Translations under genes and position numbers: made by a program
The notes under the pieces: generated by a model
Databases searched by the model: none
Seen by the model: the letters and a program-made list of their open reading frames with translations, nothing else
What the model was told of the DNA's origin: nothing
Shown here: positions 1 to 8,564 of the stretch, one piece after another
Numbering within the stretch: position 1 is the first letter of the stretch
Layout: each line of letters begins with the position of its first letter
Assembly (NCBI GenBank): GCA_020161245.1
Contig: JAIUOK010000033.1
Coordinates: forward strand, 1-54,055
Direction of reading: 5' to 3'
DNA: 54,055 bases
Origin: Actinomycetota bacterium
Lineage (GTDB): Bacteria; Actinomycetota; Actinomycetes; S36-B12; CAIYMF01

Positions 1-1
1 C

Positions 2-367
2 CGTCGTCTCGAGGGCCTCACCCCTGGGTCGCCTGAGCATGACCGCCAGACGCACGTTGCCATCGAGACATTGCGCGCTCGTCGCAACCAGCCAGGTGGG
101 TACTGGATCGCGAAGGACGATCCGCACGCCGCGCTGCACGCCATCGTCGGCCGCCAAGGCATCCAGCCCGATGCGCGTGTGGCCGTCCTGAGCAACGGCG
201 TCGCACGGTTGGTGGATCCGTACCGCGTTACCGACTGGCGCGGACTGTTCATGATGCTGCGCGACGTCGGCCCGGACGGGGTGCTGCAACGACTCAGGGC
301 CGTGGAGAGGGAGACCGCCGTCCGCCCGGATGACGCGAGCATCGGCTACTGGCGGCCTTCCCACTGA
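2..367 (+). CDS. C-terminal part of an uncharacterised protein (runs off the left edge)
   Basis: The frame is open from the first bases of the window to the TGA at 365-367, so about 121 residues of a longer protein are visible. An in-frame TTG at 71 is a possible but unconvincing internal start. The visible part has the pattern 'DDPHAALHAIVG ... VAVLSNGVARLVD ... LLRDVGPDGVL-like ... VERETA'. This weakly resembles the C-terminal portion of actinobacterial proteins with a PP2C-phosphatase-like fold. No catalytic motif lies in the visible part, so no function is assigned. It ends directly against a decayed gene remnant at 368-523. Confidence 0.5.
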   Translation, partial: RRLEGLTPGSPEHDRQTHVAIETLRARRNQPGGYWIAKDDPHAALHAIVGRQGIQPDARVAVLSNGVARLVDPYRVTDWRGLFMMLRDVGPDGVLQRLRAVERETAVRPDDASIGYWRPSH

Positions 368-523
368 GAGCGCGCCGATACGCCGCGTGCGGCGATCATC
401 GGGGCGACGGACGGCGTGCCGTTCGACGTGGTGATGGCCTGCACCCGCACGTGGGTGCATGAGGACGGCGGGTGGCAGGTGATCGCCGCGCACCTCGCGC
501 CGGTGGCGGCGGACGGCGCCTGA
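368..523 (+). pseudogene. Decayed C-terminal remnant of a DUF4440/SnoaL-like (NTF2-fold) protein
   Basis: Read in the same frame as the preceding gene, the bases after its stop encode about 51 codons ending at TGA 521-523. The end reads VPFDVVMACTRTWVHEDG followed by GWQVIAAHLAPV. The pattern 'TR-x-W-V-x-x-D-G-x-W-x-V-x-A-A-H' is the characteristic last strand pair of DUF4440/SnoaL-like proteins. No start codon with a ribosome binding site precedes it, and the N-terminal two thirds of such a domain is missing. I infer a deletion or recombination scar. The family call rests on a short motif only. Confidence 0.55.
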
Positions 524-532
524 CGGCGGGCG

Positions 533-1396
533 TCAGCGCGGGATCGGGCCCTTCATCTTCAGCCAGGGCGGGGCGATCTCGTAGCCCAGCTTCTCGTTGA
601 CGCGCTGCATGGGGTCGTTGATGCCCTGGGTGTAGCTCACCAGCTCGGCGACGCCGGCCGACGAGGCCCAGGCGAGCTGGCGGCGCTTGAGGTACGTGGC
701 GAGGCCGCGGCCGCGGTGCGAGCGCGCCACGGTGGTGAGCCCGTGCTCGTCCTCCAGCATGCCGGCGTACCCGACGATCCGGTCGCCCTCGAAGGCCACG
801 AACGAGCCCTCGGGCACGGCGGCCTCCTCGTCGAGCCAGTCCTGCAGGGTCATCGCGAGCTCGGACGGCGACGGGATGTCGGCGTAGCCGTCGGCGCCGA
901 TCGCCAGCCATACGGCCTCGAGCAGGTCGGGCCGCTCCGCGATGGTCACCACGTCGATGCCGGGCAGCGGTGCGGGCATCGGCTCGTCGCCGATCCGCCG
1001 CCGGGCCTCGACCTCGCGCCCCACCTCGACCAGGCCGCGGTGCTGCGCGAACGCGACGCCCTCGGGCGACTCGGCGTCGACCGTCGAGAACAGCGACGGC
1101 CTGCCGAGCGTGCGGGCGTGGTCGACGAGCCGCTCCCACAGGGCCTGCCCGATCCCGGCGCCGCGCGACGCCGGCTCGACGTAGACCTGGACGGTCACGG
1201 AGTCGGCCAAGCCCGAGCGGCCGGCGAGGGCGCAGGCGACGTCGTCGCAGAGCAGCATCAGCCGGCCGGGCTCGCGCCGCGGAGGTCCGGGCCAGTCGCG
1301 CGGTGAGGCGGCGAGCCTGATGGCGGCGAACAGCTCGAGATCCTCGTCCGGGCCGGCTTCGCGGATGACGGGACCCTGATCGGGTTGGGCGGGCAC
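533..1396 (-). CDS. GNAT-family N-acetyltransferase with two GNAT domains
   Basis: The 287-residue product has two GNAT-like halves. The first, about residues 8-135, carries 'VQVYVEPASRGAGIGQALWERLV', which is the acetyl-CoA pyrophosphate loop pattern (R/Q-x-x-G-x-G/A). The second, about residues 150-287, has 'VARSHRGRGLATYLKRR' followed by a conserved tail 'NDPMQRVNEKLGYE'. Tandem GNAT proteins of this size are common in Actinomycetota and some modify antibiotics or small amines, but the substrate cannot be read here. The start is GTG at 1396; a CATCAT hexamer 6 bases upstream could be the -10 of a leaderless transcript. The stop lies 10 bases from the remnant on the opposite strand. Confidence 0.8.
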   Translation of the reverse strand: MPAQPDQGPVIREAGPDEDLELFAAIRLAASPRDWPGPPRREPGRLMLLCDDVACALAGRSGLADSVTVQVYVEPASRGAGIGQALWERLVDHARTLGRPSLFSTVDAESPEGVAFAQHRGLVEVGREVEARRRIGDEPMPAPLPGIDVVTIAERPDLLEAVWLAIGADGYADIPSPSELAMTLQDWLDEEAAVPEGSFVAFEGDRIVGYAGMLEDEHGLTTVARSHRGRGLATYLKRRQLAWASSAGVAELVSYTQGINDPMQRVNEKLGYEIAPPWLKMKGPIPR

Positions 1397-1462
1397 CGGC
1401 CGATGATGCCAGCGACGGATCAGCCGGTCGCCCGCGTTACGGGCGGCGGCGGATCGGCACGC

Positions 1463-2263
1463 CTACAGGCCGGCGAGCCGCTCGATGCGGCCGGTGTACA
1501 CCCACGACGGCGCTGCGGCGGTGTAGCCCGGCGTCTTGGCGAACAGGAACCTCGCGGGGTCGGTGGGCTGGTCCCACTTGCGCACCTCGAAGTGCAGGTG
1601 AGACCCGGTGGTGTTGCCCGAGGTGCCGACGGCGCCGATGCGCTCGCCGACGTCGACCTTCTCGCCCTGGCTGACCTTCACCGACGACAGGTGGCAGTAC
1701 CAGAGGGTGATGCCGCGGCCGATGTCGAGCACGATCGTGTTGCCGTACGCGGGGTGGTAGGCCACGCGCGCCACGCGCCCGTTCGACGCCGCGTAGACCG
1801 ACGTGCCGTACGGCGCGCGGAAGTCCAGACCGGTGTGCCGGCTCGACCAGTTGCTGCCGCCCTCGCCGAAGCGGGCCGAGAGCTGGAAGCTGCGGATCGG
1901 CAGCGTGAACTGCGAGACCCAGGCCTTGCGCGCGGCCTTGCGCGCGGCGGCGCGCGCGGCTGCCTTGCGCTGACGCTCCTTGAGCGCCTTGGCCGCCTCC
2001 TCGCGACGGATCTGCTCGGCGGTCCGCAGCTCGACCTGCTGCGTCGTGCCGCGCACCGCGCCCGACACGGCCATCGGCGCGCCGTCGGTGTAGAGGTCGG
2101 GCAGGGCCGCGTCGTCGACGACGGCGGCGGGGTCGAGCGGGACCCACGAGGCGTTGGTGCGAGGGGAGCTTCCCGGGCTCAGCCCGGCACCGACGATGGC
2201 CACCGCCGCCAGGACGCCGACCGCTGCGAAGGCGCGCGGCGGCACTGACCGGTCACGGGGCAC
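1463..2263 (-). CDS. Secreted or membrane-anchored M23 (LytM-type) peptidase
   Basis: The roughly 266-residue protein cleaves, or helps control cleavage of, peptidoglycan peptides outside the membrane. After a short basic start it has one hydrophobic segment, 'FAAVGVLAAVAIVGAGL', a signal peptide or anchor. A charged Ala/Arg/Lys-rich helix (about residues 85-120, 'EEAAKALKERQRKAAARAA') follows, then the M23 domain. Zn ligands are visible in 'HTGLDF' (HxGxD) and 'HLHFE' (HxH). The GTG at 2263 is chosen because the hydrophobic segment then sits at the N terminus; an in-frame upstream extension would overlap the lipase gene. It lies 10 bases downstream of that gene, so the two are probably co-transcribed. 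Confidence 0.85.
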   Translation of the reverse strand: MPRDRSVPPRAFAAVGVLAAVAIVGAGLSPGSSPRTNASWVPLDPAAVVDDAALPDLYTDGAPMAVSGAVRGTTQQVELRTAEQIRREEAAKALKERQRKAAARAAARKAARKAWVSQFTLPIRSFQLSARFGEGGSNWSSRHTGLDFRAPYGTSVYAASNGRVARVAYHPAYGNTIVLDIGRGITLWYCHLSSVKVSQGEKVDVGERIGAVGTSGNTTGSHLHFEVRKWDQPTDPARFLFAKTPGYTAAAPSWVYTGRIERLAGL

Positions 2264-2273
2264 CGGAGGATGA

Positions 2274-3341
2274 TCACCGACGCGAGCGCCCTCGCGCCAG
2301 CCGCTCGTGCGCTTGTGAAGATGCCATCGGTGTAGTTCTACCCGTCGAGCTGGCGATGCTCGTCGCACCCGCCGCGAGGGTGTGGCCCTCGTGGTCGAGG
2401 TGGGCCAGCGTGGCGCAGATCTCATGCACCACGCGCCCGTCGACCGGCAGCGACATGTGCCCGACCCCGCGGACGAACACGTTGCGGGCCTGCAGATCCG
2501 GGTGCACCACGCGTCCCGAGCGCTGCGGGACGATCATCTGGTCGAGGTCGCTCCACACGGCCACGAACCGGGTGCGGCAGCCGGGGGCGGGCTCGTCGAG
2601 CTCGCGCACGACGTCGCTGCCCGGGCGCAGCTGTCGCACCAGCGGGTGGGGGAGCACGTAGGCCGGCAGCGTGCCGGAGTGCGGGCTCCCGAGGGTCACC
2701 AGCGTGTGGACGCGCTCGTCGCCGCCCAGGCGCTGCACGTAGTACCGCGCGACGAGCCCGCCGAGCGAGTGGCCGACGACATGCACGCGCTCGAAGCCGG
2801 TCTCCTCGCAGACCTCCTCGACCAGCTCGCCGAGGCGGTCGGCCAGCATGCGCACGTCGCCGTTGATGGACGAGTAGTTGACGGTGACGACGCGGCCGAA
2901 GCCGCGGCGGCGCAGGCCGCGGCGCAGCATCGTGAAGACGGACCGGTTGTCCACGATCCCGTGCACCAGGATGATCGGCGTCCCCGCGGCCTCGACGTCG
3001 CCGACGAGCAGCGCGCGGTGCACGGGCGGCTGGTCGTGCACGCGGGTGCGGTTGAGGACGTCGTCGGTGCGGCGCTCGCGGTGGGCGAAGGGCCACATCG
3101 CCAGGTGCGCCATCCACCAGGTGACCTCGACGGCGGTGCCGCGCACCCCGCTGGGCGACAGCAGCGCAGCCCGGGCCTGGTCGGCGACGTGCCGGGCGTC
3201 GTCCACGGCACGGCCGAGGCGCTCGAGCCGCCCGGGCGCGCGCTGCTCGTCCCCGTGCGGGGATGTGTCGCCGGTCACCCGGCGAAGGGTAGACCTGCCC
3301 GCCCGTCCCGTCTGCGCGACGGTCCGCAGAGCGGCCCGCAT
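2274..3341 (-). CDS. Alpha/beta-hydrolase, triacylglycerol lipase/esterase type
   Basis: The 355-residue protein has the core of a lipase: the oxyanion-loop pattern '[11 protein letters not shown]', the nucleophile elbow '[14 protein letters not shown]' with Ser in G-H-S-L-G-G, and late candidates for the acid ('WSDLDQMI') and base ('GVGHMSLP'). This matches the EstA/LipA-like esterases common in Actinomycetota. There is no clean signal peptide. The first 60 or so residues are charged and Arg/Ala-rich, and the true start may be the GTG about 21 codons in. The adjacent downstream M23 gene suggests an envelope-related or extracellular role, but the substrate is unknown. Confidence 0.8.
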   Translation of the reverse strand: MRAALRTVAQTGRAGRSTLRRVTGDTSPHGDEQRAPGRLERLGRAVDDARHVADQARAALLSPSGVRGTAVEVTWWMAHLAMWPFAHRERRTDDVLNRTRVHDQPPVHRALLVGDVEAAGTPIILVHGIVDNRSVFTMLRRGLRRRGFGRVVTVNYSSINGDVRMLADRLGELVEEVCEETGFERVHVVGHSLGGLVARYYVQRLGGDERVHTLVTLGSPHSGTLPAYVLPHPLVRQLRPGSDVVRELDEPAPGCRTRFVAVWSDLDQMIVPQRSGRVVHPDLQARNVFVRGVGHMSLPVDGRVVHEICATLAHLDHEGHTLAAGATSIASSTGRTTPMASSQAHERLARGRSRR

Positions 3342-3485
3342 GTCGCGGCGCGCAAGGGATGTGAGGGAGGTCGCGAGGCCGTCGTCCCAGCCCCCGGGAC
3401 GCTAGGGGAGGGCCCGGCGTACCCTCGCACCGAGGCTGTACGAGGCGGCTGCGCTGCGCGCCCGCCCGCCCTGGAGGTAGAGACG

Positions 3486-3914
3486 ATGACGACCCCGCGC
3501 ACCGCGTCCGGCTCCCCGATCCGCGTCGTCGTGGCCAAGCCCGGTCTCGACGGGCACGACCGCGGCGCGAAGGTCGTCGCGCGCGCCCTGCGCGACGCCG
3601 GCATCGAGGTCGTCTACACCGGCCTGCACCAGACGCCGGAGCAGATCGTCGACACCGCCATCCAGGAGGACGCCGACATCATCGGGCTGTCGGTGCTCTC
3701 CGGCGCCCACATGACGCTGTTCGCCGCCGTGCTCGAGCAGCTCAAGGCCAAGCAGGCCGACGACATCGTCGTCTTCGGCGGCGGCATCATCCCCGAGGGC
3801 GACATCCCCGAGCTCGAGGCCCTCGGCGTGGCCAAGATCTTCACGCCCGGCACCACGACGCAGTCCATCGTCGACTGGGTCGTCGAGCGCGTCGGGGCGC
3901 CGCAGCCCGCCTGA
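3486..3914 (+). CDS. Methylmalonyl-CoA mutase small (cobalamin-binding) subunit
   Basis: The 142-residue protein consists only of a B12-binding Rossmann-like domain. The base-off/His-on signature D-x-H-x-x-G is visible as DGHDRG, with the cobalt-ligating His at residue 24. '[10 protein letters not shown]' and '[12 protein letters not shown]' form the rest of the cobalamin pocket. The start ATG at 3486 follows GGAGG at about 3472. This is the C-terminal half of a split acyl-CoA mutase. Its probable partner, the TIM-barrel catalytic subunit, lies 38 kb away at 41602-43182. It sits just before sucCD, which consumes the succinyl-CoA product, so the neighbourhood supports methylmalonyl-CoA to succinyl-CoA conversion. 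Confidence 0.9.
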   Translation: MTTPRTASGSPIRVVVAKPGLDGHDRGAKVVARALRDAGIEVVYTGLHQTPEQIVDTAIQEDADIIGLSVLSGAHMTLFAAVLEQLKAKQADDIVVFGGGIIPEGDIPELEALGVAKIFTPGTTTQSIVDWVVERVGAPQPA

Positions 3915-4036
3915 CCTCGCAGCCCGCGCCTCGCGCGGGGGACCGTTCGGCGTGCCCGGGAGCCGTTCGGCGACCGGGGGTGCCGTCTCGTGGAACCGCG
4001 CCCGGACCGGCCTCCGGCGGCGGTACATCCCGCAAG

Positions 4037-4042
4037 TAGAGT
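4037..4042 (+). promoter_or_regulatory. Putative -10 element (TAGAGT) for sucCD
   Basis: TAGAGT lies 73 bases before the sucC start in the 201-base gap after the mutase small-subunit gene. It fits the TAnnnT actinobacterial -10 pattern. The -35 is not obvious. A separate promoter here would make sucCD independent of the upstream gene. Confidence 0.35.
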
Positions 4043-4115
4043 CGCGAGCGTCCTCGCGGCCGGTGACGGGCGACCCCCGTCCTGCCGCTCCTCTCCCACG
4101 ACAGGACTGCCAGCG

Positions 4116-5294
4116 GTGGATCTGTACGAGTTCCAGGCGAAGGAGCTCTTCGCCAAGCACGGGGTTCCGACCCAGGCCGGCGAGGTCGTGCGCACGCCGT
4201 CCCACGCCCACGAGGCCGCAGAGCGCATCGGCGGCATGGTCGTCGTCAAGGCGCAGGTCAAGACCGGCGGCCGCGGCAAGGCCGGCGGCGTCAAGCTGGC
4301 CAAGGACGCCAACGAGGCGCGCGACCGCGCCCACGACATCCTCGGGCTCGACATCAAGGGCCACATCGTCCACCAGGTGCTCGTCACCCCGGCGGCCGAC
4401 ATCGCCGAGGAGTACTACGTCTCCTTCCTGCTCGACCGCGCCAACCGGTCCTGGCTCGCGATGGCGAGCAAGGAGGGCGGCATGGAGATCGAGCAGCTCG
4501 CCGTCGAGCGTCCCGAGGCGCTGGCGAAGGTCCCGGTCGACGCGATCGTCGGCGTCGACCAGGCCAAGGCCGAGGAGATCGCCGACGCTGCCGGTTTCGA
4601 CGTCTCGGTGCGCTACCAGGTCGTGGAGATCCTCAAGAAGCTCTGGGACGTCTTCGTCAAGGAGGACGCCACCCTCGTCGAGGTCAACCCGCTGGTGAAG
4701 ACGCCCACGGGCGAGGTGCTCGCGCTCGACGGCAAGGTGTCGCTCGACGGCAACGCCGAGTTCCGCCACCCCGACCACGACGTGCTGGTCGACCAGTCCG
4801 CCGAGGACCCGCTCGAGCTGCGTGCCAAGGAGAAGGACCTCAATTACGTCAAGCTGTCCGGCTCGGTCGGCATCATCGGCAACGGCGCGGGCCTGGTCAT
4901 GTCGACCCTCGACGTCGTCGCCTACGCCGGCGAGGAGTTCGGCGGCCAGAAGCCGGCGAACTTCCTCGACATCGGCGGCGGCGCCTCGGCGCAGGTCATG
5001 GCCGACGGCCTCGAGATCATCCTGAGCGACCCCGACGTCCGCTCGGTCTTCGTCAACGTCTTCGGCGGCATCACCGCCTGCGACGCGGTCGCCAACGGCA
5101 TCGTGCAGGCGCTGGCCCTGCTCGAGGAGAAGGGCGAGGCGGTCACCAAGCCGCTCGTCGTCCGGCTCGACGGCAACAACGCCGAGCTCGGCCGGCAGAT
5201 CCTCCGCGACGCGGGCAACCCGCTCGTGGAGCTCGTGGACACGATGGACGACGCCGCGCGCCGCGTGGCCCAGCTCGCGGCTCAGGGGGCCTGA
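4116..5294 (+). CDS. sucC: Succinyl-CoA synthetase (ADP-forming) beta subunit
   Basis: The 392-residue ATP-grasp subunit forms, with SucD, the enzyme that converts succinyl-CoA, ADP and phosphate to succinate, CoA and ATP. It begins with '[18 protein letters not shown]', the invariant N terminus of the family, which fixes GTG 4116 as the start. Nucleotide-binding '[19 protein letters not shown]' follows, then metal-binding 'LVEVNPLV' and the C-terminal ligase domain with '[10 protein letters not shown]' and 'FVNVFGGI'. Length is normal. The stop is 6 bases before sucD, so the two are one operon ending at the terminator at 6215-6246. Confidence 0.97.
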   Translation: MDLYEFQAKELFAKHGVPTQAGEVVRTPSHAHEAAERIGGMVVVKAQVKTGGRGKAGGVKLAKDANEARDRAHDILGLDIKGHIVHQVLVTPAADIAEEYYVSFLLDRANRSWLAMASKEGGMEIEQLAVERPEALAKVPVDAIVGVDQAKAEEIADAAGFDVSVRYQVVEILKKLWDVFVKEDATLVEVNPLVKTPTGEVLALDGKVSLDGNAEFRHPDHDVLVDQSAEDPLELRAKEKDLNYVKLSGSVGIIGNGAGLVMSTLDVVAYAGEEFGGQKPANFLDIGGGASAQVMADGLEIILSDPDVRSVFVNVFGGITACDAVANGIVQALALLEEKGEAVTKPLVVRLDGNNAELGRQILRDAGNPLVELVDTMDDAARRVAQLAAQGA

Positions 5295-5300
5295 CACACC

Positions 5301-6188
5301 ATGGCGATCTTCCTCACCGAGAACTCCAAGCTCCTCGTCCAGGGCATCACCGGGTCCGAGGGCACCAAGCACACGATCCGCATGCTCGGGTCGCACGCGA
5401 ACATCGTCGCCGGCGTCACGCCCGGCAAGGGCGGGCAGACCGTCACGGCCGAGGGCCGCGACATCCCGGTCTTCAACTCCTGCCAGGAGGCCGTGGCCGC
5501 GACCGGCGCCGACGTCTCGGTGGTCTTCGTGCCGCCGAAGTTCGCCAAGGCCGCCGTGATCGAGGCCATCGATGCCGCGATCCCGCTCGTCGTCGTCATC
5601 ACCGAGGGCATCCCGGTGCACGACACCGCCGAGTTCTTCGCCTACGCCGAGAAGTCCGGCACCACGCGGCTCGTCGGCCCGAACTGCCCCGGCCTCATCA
5701 CGCCCGGCCAGTCCAACGCCGGCATCATCCCGGGCACGATCACCAAGTCCGGCCGCATCGGCCTGGTGAGCAAGTCCGGCACGCTCACCTACCAGATGAT
5801 GTACGAGCTCGGCGACCTCGGCTTCTCCACCGCCGTGGGCATCGGCGGCGACCCGATCATCGGCACCACGCACATCGACTGCCTGGCCGCGTTCGAGGCC
5901 GACCCCGACACCGACGCGATCGTCATGATCGGCGAGATCGGCGGCGACGCCGAGGAGCGCGCGGCGGCGTTCATCAAGGACAACGTCACCAAGCCGGTCG
6001 TCGGCTACGTCGCCGGCTTCACCGCGCCCGAGGGCAAGACGATGGGCCACGCCGGCGCCATCGTTTCCGGCTCGTCGGGCACGGCCCAGGCCAAGAAGGA
6101 CGCCCTCGAGGCCGTGGGCGTCAAGGTCGGCAAGACGCCGTCGGAGACCGCGCGCCTCATGCGCGAGATCATCGAGGCGAAGGGCTGA
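5301..6188 (+). CDS. sucD: Succinyl-CoA synthetase alpha subunit
   Basis: The 295-residue CoA-binding subunit carries the active-site His that is phosphorylated during catalysis, visible in '[11 protein letters not shown]'. Other family marks are '[12 protein letters not shown]' at the CoA-binding N terminus, '[11 protein letters not shown]' and '[10 protein letters not shown]'. Length is normal and no key residue is missing. ATG 5301 is the only plausible start. It is translated from the sucC transcript. Confidence 0.97.
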   Translation: MAIFLTENSKLLVQGITGSEGTKHTIRMLGSHANIVAGVTPGKGGQTVTAEGRDIPVFNSCQEAVAATGADVSVVFVPPKFAKAAVIEAIDAAIPLVVVITEGIPVHDTAEFFAYAEKSGTTRLVGPNCPGLITPGQSNAGIIPGTITKSGRIGLVSKSGTLTYQMMYELGDLGFSTAVGIGGDPIIGTTHIDCLAAFEADPDTDAIVMIGEIGGDAEERAAAFIKDNVTKPVVGYVAGFTAPEGKTMGHAGAIVSGSSGTAQAKKDALEAVGVKVGKTPSETARLMREIIEAKG

Positions 6189-6214
6189 TCGCAGCCCGCC
6201 ACGGTTCCGCGCCG

Positions 6215-6246
6215 GGAGGCCGCCACCCCCACGGGTGGCGGCCTCC
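6215..6246 (+). terminator. Strong hairpin terminator after sucCD
   Basis: A perfect 14-bp GC-rich stem (GGAGGCCGCCACCC pairing with GGGTGGCGGCCTCC) encloses a 4-base loop, 26 bases after the sucD stop. There is no long T tract, as is usual for intrinsic terminators in high-GC Actinomycetota. The ATG at 6251 would fall right at its foot, which favours the later GTG 6287 as the start of the next gene. Confidence 0.85.
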
Positions 6247-6286
6247 TGGCATGTCCGGGCCCCGATGCGTGTGCGACCCTCGTCCG

Positions 6287-7222
6287 GTGCGCCGCACCCC
6301 CGCTCTCCTGCTCGCGCCCCTCGTGGCCGCCGCCGCCGCGCTCGCCGCGCTGCCGTCGTCGGCCGGCGCGGCGCCCGTCGCTGATGCCGCGCCCGCGGCG
6401 GTCGTCGTCCCGGCGGCTGGCCCGACGCCGTCGTCGTGGGAGGGCGGCGTCGCCGTGCCCTACGCCCCGCGCTGGTGGCCCCACGGCAGGTCCAACCCGT
6501 CGGCGCCGTGGGCCAGCGGCTGGCCCAAGCCGGTGCTGTTCAAGCCGACCGCGCGAGGCGAGCTCTCCGGCGTCCGCATCGCGCTCGACCCCGGCCACGA
6601 CCTCGGCAACTCCTCGCACATCAGCGCGATCAACCAGTGGTACTGGGTGGGCCTGCGCAAGACCTGCAACACCACGGGCACTGCGACCAACGCCGGCTAC
6701 CCGGAGTCGACGTACGCGTTCGACGTCGTGGCGCGCGTGCGCCGGCTGCTCAACGCCAAGGGCGCGAGCGTCGTCGTCACCCGCGACCGCAACACCCGCG
6801 CCACGTACGGGCCGTGCGTCGGAGCCCGCGGCTCGTTCCCGTCGCAGCAGAAGGCCGACCTCATGGTGTCGGTGCACGGCGACGGCGCGCCGTCGTCCGG
6901 TCGCGGCTTCCACGTCATCACGCCCGGCGTGCTCCAGGGCTACACCGACGACATCGCGGCACCGTCCCGCACGCTGGCCCTGCGGATGATCGACGGCATG
7001 CGGTTCGTCGGCCTGCGGTCGACGACGTACCTGTCGAGCCCGCTGTCGGTGCGCAAGGACGTCGGCACGCTCAACATGGCCGACGTCCCGACCGTGATGG
7101 TGGAGACGCTCAACATGCGCAACGCCGCCGACGCCCGGCTCGCCTCCACCGCCGCGGGCCGGCAGAAGATCGCGATGGGCCTCTACAGCGGCATCGTCCG
7201 CTACCTCCGCGCCACCCGTTGA
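6287..7222 (+). CDS. Secreted N-acetylmuramoyl-L-alanine amidase (Amidase_3)
   Basis: The protein of about 311 residues cuts the bond between MurNAc and the L-Ala of stem peptides. From GTG 6287 it opens with 'RRTPALLLAPLVAAAAALAALPSSAGAAP-type' signal-peptide character: basic, then hydrophobic, then A-x-A. The zinc amidase ligands follow in the usual order: His in 'LDPGHDLG', Glu in 'YPESTYAFDV', His in 'VSVHGDGAP', and the catalytic Glu in 'VMVETLNM'. The layout matches the mycobacterial amidase Rv3717/Ami1, which lacks a separate cell-wall-binding repeat. It is a single gene after the sucCD terminator, convergent with the GntR regulator gene. Confidence 0.88.
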   Translation: MRRTPALLLAPLVAAAAALAALPSSAGAAPVADAAPAAVVVPAAGPTPSSWEGGVAVPYAPRWWPHGRSNPSAPWASGWPKPVLFKPTARGELSGVRIALDPGHDLGNSSHISAINQWYWVGLRKTCNTTGTATNAGYPESTYAFDVVARVRRLLNAKGASVVVTRDRNTRATYGPCVGARGSFPSQQKADLMVSVHGDGAPSSGRGFHVITPGVLQGYTDDIAAPSRTLALRMIDGMRFVGLRSTTYLSSPLSVRKDVGTLNMADVPTVMVETLNMRNAADARLASTAAGRQKIAMGLYSGIVRYLRATR

Positions 7223-7231
7223 GCCGGACGG

Positions 7232-7900
7232 TCAGCCGGCGAAGAGCTCCGGGTGGCTGGTGAGCGCGACGCGGGTGCGGCGGATGTGGCCCTCGAGGAA
7301 GCGCTGGGCGTCTTCAGCGTCGCGGCGGCGGCACGCGTCGAGGATCAGCCGGTGCTCGGCGTTGACGATCGTCATGCGGTCCTCGCCCTGCAGCAGCATG
7401 AACGCGCGGCGGTAGTGCTGCGTGGAGTTCCAGAGCCGCACGGTGAAGGAGAGCAGCTGCTCGCTGCGGCACCCGGCGTACGACGTCATGTGGAAGTCGC
7501 GGTCGAGGACGAGGAACCGGCTGACGTCGGCGTCCCGCTCGATCTCGTCCTGGATCTCCTCCATCCGTGCGACGTGCTCGTCGGTGAGGTGCTCGAGGCT
7601 CTCGGCGAGCGTGAGCGGCTCGAGGCGCTCGCGCATCCGGTAGAAGGTGTTCACCTCGTACAGGTCGAGGGCCGGCACGCGGGCGCCGCGGTTGGGCAGC
7701 ACCTCCGTGAGCCCCTCCGTCTCGAGGATGCGGAAGGCCTCGCGCACGGGGATCCGGCTGGTGCCGAACTGCTCGGCGACGACGTCCTGGAACAGCCGCT
7801 CGCCCGGCTGGTAGTCGCCGGCGAGGATCGACTCGCGCAGCGCGTTGGCGATGCGCTGGCTGCTGACGGAGTCGGTGCCCGGCGCGGTGTCCGCGCTCAC
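7232..7900 (-). CDS. GntR-family transcriptional regulator, FCD (FadR-type) subfamily
   Basis: The 222-residue regulator has an N-terminal winged helix (residues about 15-80: 'LRESILAGDYQPGERL', 'FGTSRIPVREAFRILETEGL') and an all-helical FCD effector domain. Candidate metal- or effector-binding residues of FCD proteins are seen in 'DRDFHMTSY', 'NAEHRLI' and 'EGHIRRT'. FCD regulators usually sense small carboxylic acids and repress a neighbouring catabolic operon. The gene follows the VOC gene by 4 bases (same operon) and faces the E1/E2 block, so it probably controls the whole 7.2-15.5 kb region. Confidence 0.92.
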   Translation of the reverse strand: MSADTAPGTDSVSSQRIANALRESILAGDYQPGERLFQDVVAEQFGTSRIPVREAFRILETEGLTEVLPNRGARVPALDLYEVNTFYRMRERLEPLTLAESLEHLTDEHVARMEEIQDEIERDADVSRFLVLDRDFHMTSYAGCRSEQLLSFTVRLWNSTQHYRRAFMLLQGEDRMTIVNAEHRLILDACRRRDAEDAQRFLEGHIRRTRVALTSHPELFAG

Positions 7901-7904
7901 GGTG

Positions 7905-8408
7905 CTACTCGAACCTCTCGGGGTGGTGGTCGAAGGCCTTGCCGTGAGGATAGGAGACCAGCTCGAACTGCATGCCCCACGGAGCCAGGAAGTAGACCCA
8001 GCGCTGGCCCTCCGACGCGTTGCGGCTGGCGGTGGGCTCGCCGAGCACTGTGACGCCCTGCTCGTGCAGGTAGGCGACCGCCGCGTCGAGGTCGTCGACG
8101 TAGAGCGCCACGTGGTGGCCGCCGATGTCGCTGTTGCGCGGCACCGCCGTGCCCTGGTCGGGCGCCTCGTACTGGAACACCTCGAGCACCGCCTGTCCGG
8201 CCACCCGGTAGAAGCGCAGCTCGCGCATGACCGTGCGCGGGTGCACGTTCATGTGCTCGGACATCCAGTCGCTGTCGTCGGAGCGGAACGGCCCGAGCCG
8301 GTACATGTACTCGGCGCCGAGGACGTCGACGAGCCAGGTGTGCGCGGCCTCGAGATCGGGGACGGTGAACCCGATGTGGTCGAGCCTGCTGAGGCCGGGG
8401 AGACCCAC
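7905..8408 (-). CDS. VOC-superfamily protein (glyoxalase/extradiol dioxygenase/epimerase fold)
   Basis: The 167-residue protein has two paired beta-alpha-beta-beta-beta modules. The typical VOC metal-ligand set is visible: His in 'LDHIGFTV', Glu in 'AVLEVFQYE', His in 'GGHHVALYV' and Glu in 'MQFELVSYP'. A 2-His/2-Glu site fits a lyase or epimerase-like enzyme as well as a dioxygenase, so the reaction is open. GTG 8408 is preceded by AGGAGG at the right distance. It is the first gene of a two-gene operon with the GntR regulator and is divergent from the E1 gene, which suggests the same pathway. Confidence 0.85.
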   Translation of the reverse strand: MGLPGLSRLDHIGFTVPDLEAAHTWLVDVLGAEYMYRLGPFRSDDSDWMSEHMNVHPRTVMRELRFYRVAGQAVLEVFQYEAPDQGTAVPRNSDIGGHHVALYVDDLDAAVAYLHEQGVTVLGEPTASRNASEGQRWVYFLAPWGMQFELVSYPHGKAFDHHPERFE

Positions 8409-8420
8409 GATGCCCTCCTG

Positions 8421-8494
8421 ATGGATCCACGACGGGGACAACCAGAGCGTCCCACGCGGACGTCGGGCCGTCCAGGTCTTGCGAATGGATACAT
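8421..8494. promoter_or_regulatory. Two similar operator-like sites between the VOC and E1 genes
   Basis: The 156-base divergent gap holds ATGGATCCAC at 8421-8430 and ATGGATACAT at 8485-8494. These agree at 8 of 10 positions and are 64 bases apart, about six helical turns. Each contains a near-palindromic core (TGGATCCA; ATGnATnCAT). The position and spacing fit a GntR/FCD dimer binding both promoters. This is inference from symmetry only. Confidence 0.35.
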
Positions 8495-8564
8495 CGGATG
8501 CCATGCTTCCGCGGTCGGACCCGACGCCGTACGCGCACCAGCCCGCCTGCCCAGGGAGCCCGCC

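Noticed and set aside
2382..3485. N-terminal extension of the B12-binding protein in an open frame from 2382
   Set aside because: The extension is antisense to the lipase gene. GGAGG and ATG 3486 match the usual start of the small subunit.
3402..6050. Very long open frame on the minus strand across the mutase subunit and sucCD
   Set aside because: It is exactly antisense to well-identified genes, rich in Asp/Glu/Val/His as expected for the opposite strand of GC-rich coding DNA, and has no domain pattern.
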